From a virus, in IMG/VR virus record IMGVR_UViG_3300030060_001675, positions 1,176-36,804 of that record: a DNA stretch of 35,629 bases; one strand, written 5' to 3'. The notes under the pieces were generated by a model. The model did no database searches. It was given only the letters and a program-made list of their open reading frames with translations, and was not told the origin of the DNA. The position numbers were made by a program, and so were the translations under genes. Positions 29,608-35,629 of this stretch are shown here, piece after piece (position 1 is the first letter of the stretch; every line of letters begins with the position of its first letter).

Positions 29608-31544
29608 TGCCAAGGTTAACTACCCAAGCAGAAATATCTAATCCTCAAAGAAAAGGATATGACTTTCGTATAGACAATCAGTTGTATAGAGCTGCAATAT
29701 CTGGTGAAAGACAGATGACTATACAATCATCTGATGTAAATGAACAAGGAGTTAATGTAAAACAAAACCCTGAAGACTTTACATCTAACTTAGGTAGAAT
29801 ATTTTCCAGAAATAATTTTAGTGGTGGCTCTAACTTAGATACTGCACATAGGGCAAATGGAACAGCAAAAGATGTAACAAGATTTTGGGATAGTCAAGGT
29901 GTAGATGTCTTTACTACAGATTTAGGTAAAGGTTATAATGTACAACTATTACAGACAACAGAAAATAAACAAGCACTATCTTCTGCTGTAAGTCACATGG
30001 CAGTAGTTGGTACAAATATTTTTGTATCTGATGATGAAACTTTATACATATCTACTGATGGAGGAGAAAATTGGTCAGTACAATCTGAAAATTTAACAGC
30101 AGGCTATCAAATAAAAGGTTTAGCATCACATGGAGATACACTTTATATAACTGCTAACAATGGTTCTGCAGGAGAAATAGAGTCGCTCCCTACAGCTAAT
30201 GCAACACCTGGTTCATCTGTTCAAAAAATGTCAGCAGCAATATATGATAAAATATTTTCTGTAAAAGGAAAATTTTTAGTTACAATAGGTAACGCTATAC
30301 ATTCTTATGATGGTAATACTACAGTAGGTTCTGCTATAATAACACTTCCATCAGGTCAAACTTTTACAGATGTAGCTGATGTTGGTGCTGTTGTACTAGC
30401 TACTGCTACTGATGGCAGAATATACTCAATTAAAGATGCAGCAGGAACATTTACTGCTAAAGGTCAAACAGAAATATCAGGAGAACAACCAACTTGCATT
30501 GTTGAATCGCAGGGAATAATTTTTTATGGTACAAAAGATGTACAGATAACTGGTAACAAAGTTATAGGAAGATTATATCGTGCTGCTTTGACAGTTGCAG
30601 ATGACTTATATGTATTATCTCAAAATCAATTAATAAAAGAATGGGATGTAGATGATATAGACAACTCACCTAATGTTTTGTTTACAACTAGAGACAGTGT
30701 ATATACAGGTATAAAAGAATCAGGTAGTACAAGTTTTTTATGGAGATACTACTTACCAACAGGTGGTATTGCTAGATACTACAAAGCAGGTGTAGGTGCA
30801 ACTATACAAAATATAAAATTAGTAGATGAAAAATTTATATTTACTGTTACATCAAGTGGCGTGTTTAAACAATCATCTAACTTTGAAGAAGAAGGTTTTC
30901 TTATAGCACCACCTGCAGATTTTTTTACAGCAGAAAATAAACAATATGTAGAAGCAACAGCAGAGGTAGAAGAATTGAATAGTGGTGAAAGTGTAGAGCT
31001 ACATTTGTCTAATAAATATGAAGCTATTAATAATAGTAATGATGAATCATGGGATTTAGAAGCAGATATTAGAAGTGGTACTGGAGAAGAAAATGTACAG
31101 CTATCAAAAGTCGGTAGATATATAGCTGTAAAAGTAGTATTAAAAAGCACTACATCAAACACAAGTCCAAAATTTAAAGCATTTCAAGTTAGAGCTTTGG
31201 CAAGACCAGAACTTGTAGTTGTACAAATACCAGTCAATATATCTGATAGAGTAGAAAGACCATATAGAAAACCAATTAAAGTAAAAAACTTAGGTGAAGT
31301 AATATATCAGTCATTAAAAGAAAAAGAAGGCTCACCTGTTACATTAGAAATTTATGACCCTGCTGAAGTTATAAGAGGTGTTGTAGAAAATATTACTTAT
31401 CCAATAATAAATAATCCAAACATTGGCAGCGTAACTCAATATGCTATACTAACTGTCAGAGGCACAAGACAACAAACCTTCAGTCAAGTTACTACAGGTG
31501 ATGTCTTTGCTGTAAATAAATATGGAGTAATGAGATTTGGATAA
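29607..31544 (+). CDS. Beta-propeller-like tail/nozzle protein (645 aa)
   Basis: 645 aa. The region ~100-440 is built of short beta blades with hydrophobic-D-G signatures, including a BNR/Asp-box-like 'LYISTDGGENWSVQ', 'DTLYITANNGS', 'ATDGRIYSIKDAAG' and 'DDLYVLSQNQLI', which suggests a propeller. The C-terminal ~100 residues read 'VVQIPVNISDRVERPYRKPI', 'LEIYDPAEVIRGVVENI' and 'YAILTVRGTR', a beta module I recall in other tail proteins. In short-tailed phages a propeller-like protein forms the tail nozzle (T7 gp12, P22 gp10). Here the position after the connector fits that role. It is not confirmed. Confidence 0.5.
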   Translation: MPRLTTQAEISNPQRKGYDFRIDNQLYRAAISGERQMTIQSSDVNEQGVNVKQNPEDFTSNLGRIFSRNNFSGGSNLDTAHRANGTAKDVTRFWDSQGVDVFTTDLGKGYNVQLLQTTENKQALSSAVSHMAVVGTNIFVSDDETLYISTDGGENWSVQSENLTAGYQIKGLASHGDTLYITANNGSAGEIESLPTANATPGSSVQKMSAAIYDKIFSVKGKFLVTIGNAIHSYDGNTTVGSAIITLPSGQTFTDVADVGAVVLATATDGRIYSIKDAAGTFTAKGQTEISGEQPTCIVESQGIIFYGTKDVQITGNKVIGRLYRAALTVADDLYVLSQNQLIKEWDVDDIDNSPNVLFTTRDSVYTGIKESGSTSFLWRYYLPTGGIARYYKAGVGATIQNIKLVDEKFIFTVTSSGVFKQSSNFEEEGFLIAPPADFFTAENKQYVEATAEVEELNSGESVELHLSNKYEAINNSNDESWDLEADIRSGTGEENVQLSKVGRYIAVKVVLKSTTSNTSPKFKAFQVRALARPELVVVQIPVNISDRVERPYRKPIKVKNLGEVIYQSLKEKEGSPVTLEIYDPAEVIRGVVENITYPIINNPNIGSVTQYAILTVRGTRQQTFSQVTTGDVFAVNKYGVMRFG

Positions 31545-31570
31545 TAAACACACTGTTTAAACAAATAGTG

Positions 31571-31576
31571 TATAAT
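31571..31576 (+). promoter_or_regulatory. TATAAT box ahead of the tail-fibre gene
   Basis: TATAAT, preceded directly by TG, ends 8 bases before the ATG at 31585. A transcript would start at or just before the start codon. GGAG at 31577-31580 could instead act as a close ribosome-binding site. An ACACT/AGTGT inverted repeat flanks GTTTAAAC just upstream. Confidence 0.35.
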
Positions 31577-31584
31577 GGAGAAAT

Positions 31585-33135
31585 ATGGTAGCCAGAGAAA
31601 CAAATATAGTAAACGCTTTTGAGACAACATTAGCTGCACAATTAGCCAGTGGTGGCACATCAATAAACTTAGCTGATGACCCAGGAATAGATGCTCCTGT
31701 ATATTTAGTTATTGACCCAGACAGCGACAGCAATAGAGAAGTTGTTTTATGGTCAACAGGAACAAATCATGCAGCAGCAACTGTAACAAGAGATATAGAT
31801 AGTAAACATGGCACAGACCCTACACACGCATCAGGAACAAAAGTAAGATTAGCTGTAGTTAAACAACACATAGAAGAAGCACATGATGCTATTCAACAAG
31901 GTTTTATATTAGAAGATGGTGGTACAACAGAGGTTACAATAGCTCCTGCTGTCTCATCAGGAGTTTACACACAGAGAGAAGTTAAGTTTGTAGAAGGTGG
32001 CGGTATTGACATTGCTTGGACAGATACAGACAATGGTACAGATGCCGACCCTTATGACTTAACATTTACAGTTAATGTAGATACAGCAGAGATTGCAGCA
32101 GATGCAATTACTGGAGCTAAGATAGCAGATGATGCTGTTGATTCAGAACACTTTGTAGATGGAAGTATTGATACAGCACACCTAGGTGATTTACAAGTTA
32201 CTACTGCAAAAATTGCAGCAGACGCTGTTACAGCAGCTAAAATAGCTGATGATGTTGTTGGAAGTGAACACATAGCAGCAGGTGCAGTAGATACAACTGC
32301 TCTTGGTGCAGATGCAGTAACAGAAGCAAAGATTGCAGATGATGCTGTAGAGAGTGAACATCTTAATGACAATGTTATATCAGGTCAAACAGATTTAGCA
32401 TCAGGACTTGCATTAACAGATGAACTTTTAATATCAGATGCAGGAACTATTAAAAAAGGTGATGTTTCTTTACTAGCAGAAGCAATAGATGGTGCAGGTT
32501 TAACCGATAATTCAGGTGTATTAGATGTTGACTTAAATGATGTAGGAGATGCTACTGTAAATGTAGCTAATGATAGTATTGCTATCATAGATGCAGATGC
32601 AAGTAATGCCACTAAAAAAGAAACTATTGCTGACTTTGTAAGTGGTATTGCAGGAACAAACCTAACTGCGTCAAGTGGTGTTCTTAATGCAACAGGTGGT
32701 AAAATATTACAAGTTGTTACAGCAACAACAGTTACAGATACAGGGGCTTTAGCAACAACTTCTTTTCAGGATACAGGTTTAAGTGGAAGTATTACACCAA
32801 GTGCAACAGGTAGCAAAGTATTAGTTATAATAAATCAAACTCTACAATGTCAGAGAAGTGGCGACAGTGACCAACAAGGACATGTAAATATTATGCGTGG
32901 TTCATCACAAATATATGAAAACTTTTATGCAGTTGATGAAGTTTCTGGAGAATTTGGACCTGCTATGAAAACAATTATATTTTTAGATAGCCCAAGCACA
33001 ACTTCAGCTACAACTTACAAAACACAAATTAAAGCAAACACAACAAGTAGTAGTGGTAGTGTAAGGGCAAACCAACAACTTACAGGAAGTAACGAAAGTT
33101 TTTCAAGTATTCATTTAGTAGAGATTGGGGCATAA
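31585..33135 (+). CDS. Tail fibre / receptor-binding protein
   Basis: 516 aa. The N-terminal ~110 residues look like a particle-attachment domain (INLADDPGIDAPVYLVIDPD; EVVLWSTGTNHAAATVTRDI). Residues ~168-262 contain repeats of 'AKIADDAVDSEHF' type: three AKIADDxVxSEH units (178-189, 218-229, 248-259) linked by 'AADAVT/GAVDTT' segments, the layout of a trimeric fibre shaft. The C-terminal ~146 residues (from 371, KILQVVTATTVTDTGALATT) form a beta-rich knob seen at the end of many marine phage fibres. Such knobs bind the host surface. A promoter-like box precedes the gene. Confidence 0.8.
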   Translation: MVARETNIVNAFETTLAAQLASGGTSINLADDPGIDAPVYLVIDPDSDSNREVVLWSTGTNHAAATVTRDIDSKHGTDPTHASGTKVRLAVVKQHIEEAHDAIQQGFILEDGGTTEVTIAPAVSSGVYTQREVKFVEGGGIDIAWTDTDNGTDADPYDLTFTVNVDTAEIAADAITGAKIADDAVDSEHFVDGSIDTAHLGDLQVTTAKIAADAVTAAKIADDVVGSEHIAAGAVDTTALGADAVTEAKIADDAVESEHLNDNVISGQTDLASGLALTDELLISDAGTIKKGDVSLLAEAIDGAGLTDNSGVLDVDLNDVGDATVNVANDSIAIIDADASNATKKETIADFVSGIAGTNLTASSGVLNATGGKILQVVTATTVTDTGALATTSFQDTGLSGSITPSATGSKVLVIINQTLQCQRSGDSDQQGHVNIMRGSSQIYENFYAVDEVSGEFGPAMKTIIFLDSPSTTSATTYKTQIKANTTSSSGSVRANQQLTGSNESFSSIHLVEIGA

Positions 33136-33420
33136 ATGGACGCAGTAGGTAAAAAAGCATTTGCAATTTCACAACTTGGTGCAACACAGTTTCAAGTAAA
33201 ACCTGATTTATCTGTAGTCTATTTTGAGGGAAATGAAACAGAGCCAAGTAATAGTGATATTGAAAATAAGATTGCAGAAATAGAAGTATTAGAAACAAGA
33301 AAAAATGCGTATGCTTCTATTGCAGACCAATTAGATATGCAGTATTGGGATAGTGTAAATGGTACTACCACTTGGAAAGACCATATCGCAAAAGTTAAAT
33401 CAGATAATCCTAAACCCTAG
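33136..33420 (+). CDS. Tail-fibre-associated protein (94 aa)
   Basis: 94 aa, abutting the fibre gene (TAAATG). The second half has the pattern 'RKNAYASIADQLDMQYWDSV' followed by 'NGTTTWKDHIAKVKSDNPK'. Similar 'YxSIxDQLDxxYWD...W...I..VK...PK' ends are common in small proteins encoded next to fibre genes of marine and other phages. It could be a fibre chaperone or tip protein; no function is established. Confidence 0.65.
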   Translation: MDAVGKKAFAISQLGATQFQVKPDLSVVYFEGNETEPSNSDIENKIAEIEVLETRKNAYASIADQLDMQYWDSVNGTTTWKDHIAKVKSDNPKP

Positions 33421-33429
33421 AGATTAATA

Positions 33430-33438
33430 TGATATAAT
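33430..33438 (+). promoter_or_regulatory. Extended -10 promoter placed for a leaderless start
   Basis: TGATATAAT, within a 12-base match (ATATGATATAAT) to the scaffold promoter. It ends 7 bases before the ATG at 33446, and there is no ribosome-binding site between them. Transcription should begin at the start codon. No -35 is obvious. Confidence 0.5.
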
Positions 33439-33445
33439 CCGATTT

Positions 33446-33607
33446 ATGGATTTACTCATATACTTACTTTTAATTGCTTTAGTTATAGAAAACTATGGTA
33501 ATCTATATAAATTTCTGACAGGTAAATCACAGAAAGCACCTTACTATCATAAGAAAAAAGACCCTTGGAATTGGCAAGATGATTGGAATACAGATGACAT
33601 CTTATAA
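33446..33607 (+). CDS. One-TM microprotein (53 aa)
   Basis: 53 codons read by hand. Residues 2-14 (DLLIYLLLIALVI) are a membrane helix or signal anchor. The rest is polar, with a KKKDPWNWQDDWN stretch rich in Trp and Asp. It is placed 7 bases after an extended -10, so it is probably translated from a leaderless mRNA. It overlaps the XhlA-like gene. It may be part of a lysis or membrane cassette; unproven. Confidence 0.6.
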   Translation: MDLLIYLLLIALVIENYGNLYKFLTGKSQKAPYYHKKKDPWNWQDDWNTDDIL

Positions 33608-33788
33608 TAATGGTAATGGCTTTACACAAAAAGAAATGTTAAATCTTATATTAGAAGGGCAACAAGATATAAACAAACGCATAGATGAATTACATGAAAA
33701 GGTTAATCAAAAAATTTCAAGACAAGAGTTATCAGGTTGGTTAGTTGCAATCTCGGCACTGGTGGTGTTAATCAATAATTTAATGTAA
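33594..33788 (+). CDS. XhlA/holin-like protein (64 aa)
   Basis: 64 aa from the ATG at 33594, which has GGA 7 bases ahead; an ATG at 33579 would add five residues. An N-terminal coiled coil (LEGQQDINKRIDELHEKVNQ) is followed by a C-terminal membrane helix (GWLVAISALVVLINNLM). The same 'coiled coil plus one TM helix' plan is known from XhlA-type haemolysin/holin accessory proteins. It may help breach the membrane at lysis. No separate endolysin gene is in view, apart from the virion lysozyme. Confidence 0.55.
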   Translation: MTSYNNGNGFTQKEMLNLILEGQQDINKRIDELHEKVNQKISRQELSGWLVAISALVVLINNLM

Positions 33789-33895
33789 TGGAAGAAGATT
33801 TTGTACTTCCAGACAATATGTTTGCAGACAACCCTGAGTTTGTAGATACTTCACACGAATTTGATGATGATTGTGGGGATGCGTGTAAGATATGA
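33788..33895 (+). CDS. Acidic microprotein with C-x4-C (35 aa)
   Basis: 35 codons read by hand: MEEDFVLPDNMFADNPEFVD, then TSHEFDDDCGDACKI. Strongly acidic, with one His and two Cys near the end that might bind metal or form a disulphide. It is coupled by TAATG to the gene before it and by ATGA to the ferredoxin gene after it. Coupling to a ferredoxin makes a role with it imaginable, nothing more. Confidence 0.5.
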   Translation: MEEDFVLPDNMFADNPEFVDTSHEFDDDCGDACKI

Positions 33896-34137
33896 AAGTT
33901 TGGATTGACCAGGACCTTTGTACAGGTGATGGTTTGTGTGAAGAAATAGCACCTGATGTTTTTATTGGTTTAGATGATGGTTTGTTTTATGTAAAAGAAG
34001 GTGACAAAATATTTTCAGAAGAACATGGTAATGTTGGTGGTGCAGCAGGTTTAGCTTTAATACCTAGTGGACAAGAAGAAGCAGTAATAGAATCTGCAGA
34101 GGAATGCCCTGGTGAGTGCATAATGATAGAGCCATGA
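33892..34137 (+). CDS. Ferredoxin, single [3Fe-4S]/[4Fe-4S] cluster, actinobacterial type
   Basis: 81 aa. Ferredoxins carry single electrons between enzymes in the cytoplasm. The cluster ligands read C10-T-G-D13-G-L-C16 and C72-P (with C76 nearby in CPGEC). The central Cys of the usual CxxCxxC is Asp13, so the cluster is either [3Fe-4S] or a [4Fe-4S] with an Asp ligand as in Pyrococcus furiosus ferredoxin. The flanking 'DLCTGDGLCEEIAPDVF', 'LDDGLFYVKEGD' and 'AEECPGECIMIE' match small actinobacterial ferredoxins that often serve P450 or other oxygenase systems. No partner reductase or oxygenase is in the window. It is ATGA-coupled on both sides. Likely an auxiliary metabolic gene from the host. 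Confidence 0.9.
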   Translation: MKVWIDQDLCTGDGLCEEIAPDVFIGLDDGLFYVKEGDKIFSEEHGNVGGAAGLALIPSGQEEAVIESAEECPGECIMIEP

Positions 34138-35629
34138 AAAAACTTGCAATATTAACTGCAGTTCTTTTATTAGCTGTACCTTTACATGCTATAGCAGAAG
34201 AAACTACAGTAACAGAAACATTTGATAATCAAGAAATAAACACAGATATTACATTTGTATATGGAGCTAGTGACACAGTTGTAAGTGCTGCTACTACACA
34301 GAGTCCTGAATGTGCCAATTTAAATGAGCAAGGTCTTATAGGCATAGAAGATATGGATTGTTTTGGTAGTGAATACTTTGGTAATGATAGATACCAACTT
34401 GGTATTAGAGGTAGTTCAGACAGTCTTACTATTGCATTTCCAAACGAACCTTACGAAGTAGGTTTTAATTATGGTGCTATAGACCAAGAAGGTGGTGTAT
34501 CAGGTGTTGTATATTATGACAATGGTGCATCAGAAAATTTTACATTAGATGTAAATACAGATATGACAGTAGCAGGTAGTAAAGTATTTGCAGTTGCAGA
34601 AACAGTAGATACATTTATTACAGAGATAGTGATAGAGGGAATAACTGATTGGTGGCTTATAGATAATGTATACTATAAATATGATTTACCTAATAACACG
34701 CCTCCTAGTACGACAACAACTACTAGCACCACAACTACGACTACTACCACGACTACGACACTTCCTCCATCAGAGACTGTGGTTGAAGATAACATCACTA
34801 CCTACCTTGCATGGGATGAATATGGTTGCGAACATCCGAACAACCCTTTATCGTATAAGCAATATTTGGAGGCGATAGAAAGTGGAGATTGGTTCGGTTA
34901 TCAAAATGGTGATTGCTCTGACATACCTGATGTCATTACTATTATTGTCGAAGAAGAAGAGGAGATAGAAGAAGATGAGTTGGACAAAGAGATACTTCGA
35001 GATGACGACCTCGGAGAAGAAACAATTCAAGAAGAACTTGAAGACGAGGGTAGTACAGAACTCACCGAAGAAGAAATAGCTGTTATTGAAGCAGAGATAC
35101 AAGCTGAAGAAGAGCGTTTAATTCAGGAACAGATAGATGCTGAAGAAGAATTACTTATATTAGAAGAGCTTGAGGACAGTGTTATTATTCTTGAAGATTT
35201 ATCTGAAGAGGAACTAGAAGAATTTGTAGATATTATACAGGAACTTGAAGATACTATTGAGATTATAGAAATAGTAGAAGAAATAATAGAGTTAGATATA
35301 CCAGAAGATATTATAATTATTATTGAGGAAGAGGTTTTAGAAGATGATGTTGTTGTTGTGGTGGAAGATGAAGAAGTTATCGAGGAAGTTTTGGATGAGC
35401 CAATACAGGAAGATGTTGAGGAGAAACCTAAAGAAGAACTTTCTGAAGAAGAGGTCACTGAAGAACTTGTTGAAGTTGAAGAGGTCATTGAAGAACTCAT
35501 TACAGTAGAGTTAGTAGAAATATCTGAGGAAGAGTTAGAAGAACTAAGTGAGGAGGAGTTAGTTGAATATGAAGAAGCTAAAGAAGAAGCAATACAAGAG
35601 TTTGTACAAGAGCTTACCAACGAAGAAGT
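34134..35629 (+). CDS. Secreted protein: signal peptide, beta domain, Thr-rich linker, Glu-rich tail (3' truncated)
   Basis: At least 498 aa; the frame is open to the end of the window. It begins with a clear signal peptide, MKKLAILTAVLLLAVPLHAI, cleaved probably after AIA. Residues ~23-190 form a beta-rich domain ('LTIAFPNEPYEVGFNYGAID', 'VVYYDNGASENFTLDV', 'EGITDWWLIDNVYYKY') resembling secreted lectin- or PEP-CTERM-type domains. Next come 16 Thr with one Ser, ending TLPP (about 34709-34759), a linker type I associate with marine Actinobacteria. A short Cys-containing segment follows (YLAWDEYGCEHPNNPLSYKQ ... GDCSD). From ~268 on it is extremely Glu/Ile/Leu-rich with recurring 'SEEELEEL' and 'VIEEL' units. 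It starts in an ATGA overlap with the ferredoxin gene. Function unknown. Confidence 0.75.
   Translation, partial: MKKLAILTAVLLLAVPLHAIAEETTVTETFDNQEINTDITFVYGASDTVVSAATTQSPECANLNEQGLIGIEDMDCFGSEYFGNDRYQLGIRGSSDSLTIAFPNEPYEVGFNYGAIDQEGGVSGVVYYDNGASENFTLDVNTDMTVAGSKVFAVAETVDTFITEIVIEGITDWWLIDNVYYKYDLPNNTPPSTTTTTSTTTTTTTTTTTLPPSETVVEDNITTYLAWDEYGCEHPNNPLSYKQYLEAIESGDWFGYQNGDCSDIPDVITIIVEEEEEIEEDELDKEILRDDDLGEETIQEELEDEGSTELTEEEIAVIEAEIQAEEERLIQEQIDAEEELLILEELEDSVIILEDLSEEELEEFVDIIQELEDTIEIIEIVEEIIELDIPEDIIIIIEEEVLEDDVVVVVEDEEVIEEVLDEPIQEDVEEKPKEELSEEEVTEELVEVEEVIEELITVELVEISEEELEELSEEELVEYEEAKEEAIQEFVQELTNEE
34709..34759 (+). repeat. Thr-codon tract
   Basis: Seventeen codons, 16 Thr and one Ser, using ACA, ACT, ACC and ACG mixed. 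The use of ACG and ACC is noticeably more GC-rich than neighbouring coding sequence, and the changing codons argue for selection on the protein rather than simple repeat slippage. Confidence 0.8.

Noticed and set aside
32085-32372. Repeats in the tail fibre as a possible CRISPR or satellite array
   Set aside because: The repeats are coding, imperfect at DNA level and irregularly spaced; they encode fibre-shaft units.
34666-34878. Plus-strand 70-codon frame rich in Leu/Arg
   Set aside because: A different frame of the Thr-codon tract (ACN read shifted); it lies inside the secreted-protein gene.
35123-35620. Long minus-strand reading frame rich in Ser/Thr
   Set aside because: It is the mirror of the Glu-rich tail: GAA/GAG codons read backwards give Ser-rich sequence. 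The plus-strand protein has a signal peptide, domain structure and gene coupling.

Overview
The window is a fragment of an AT-rich (roughly one-third G+C by eye) tailed-phage genome, most likely from a marine virus. It is cut at both ends inside genes: a metallophosphoesterase at base 1 and a secreted acidic protein at base 35629. There is no integrase, tRNA, CRISPR array, insertion sequence or bacterial housekeeping gene. An actinobacterial host of the AT-rich marine Actinomarinales type is inferred from four things: a ferredoxin of the actinobacterial single-cluster type, a secreted protein with a poly-Thr/LPP linker like those of marine Acidimicrobiia and Actinomarina, several promoters that seem to start transcription at the start codon (leaderless mRNA), and basic microproteins typical of marine phages. 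Host and morphology are inference, not proof.

Layout. (1) 1-615: end of a rightward metallophosphoesterase gene. (2) 603-5556: a leftward early/accessory operon of about 19 tightly packed, mostly tiny genes. It holds a PD-(D/E)XK nuclease candidate, an ERF/Rad52-like annealing-protein candidate, an HTH protein, several CxxC zinc-ribbon microproteins and a one-TM microprotein. A strong internal leftward terminator lies at 4148-4208, with a candidate promoter just past it. (3) 5557-6734: about 1.2 kb with no convincing gene but dense in palindromes, hairpins and promoter-like sites, ending in a textbook rightward terminator (6692-6724). (4) 6735-8004: eight small, mostly very basic genes in stop-start coupled order. 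(5) 7994-33420: the packaging and virion module, all rightward: large terminase with an N-terminal zinc-finger and HTH extension, portal, two small genes, a giant 2276-aa protein, a 330-aa protein, a GH24-like lysozyme, an 836-aa protein with a polyvalent-type domain, 612-aa and 288-aa proteins, scaffold, HK97-fold capsid protein, head-tail connector candidates, a beta-propeller-like tail protein, a tail fibre and a fibre-associated protein. No tape-measure, tail-tube or sheath gene is visible, so a short-tailed (podovirus-like) particle is the best reading; the large proteins between portal and scaffold would then be internal or ejected proteins. (6) 33446-35629: a late accessory cassette with a TM microprotein, an XhlA/holin-like protein, an acidic microprotein, a ferredoxin and a signal-peptide protein with a Thr-rich linker and a very Glu-rich tail.

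Working together: the leftward operon probably handles DNA processing, recombination and host takeover. The rightward operon packages DNA (terminase, portal), builds the capsid (scaffold, capsid protein) and makes the ejection apparatus, with a virion lysozyme to breach the wall. The last cassette is the most likely place for host-interaction functions: redox metabolism through the ferredoxin, membrane or lysis functions through the small TM proteins, and the envelope through the secreted acidic protein. Regulation seems to use extended -10 promoters (two with the same TTGCAT-N15-TATAAT layout), leaderless starts, Shine-Dalgarno sites embedded in the 3' ends of upstream genes, and internal hairpins. 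All repeat and motif counts were made by eye.
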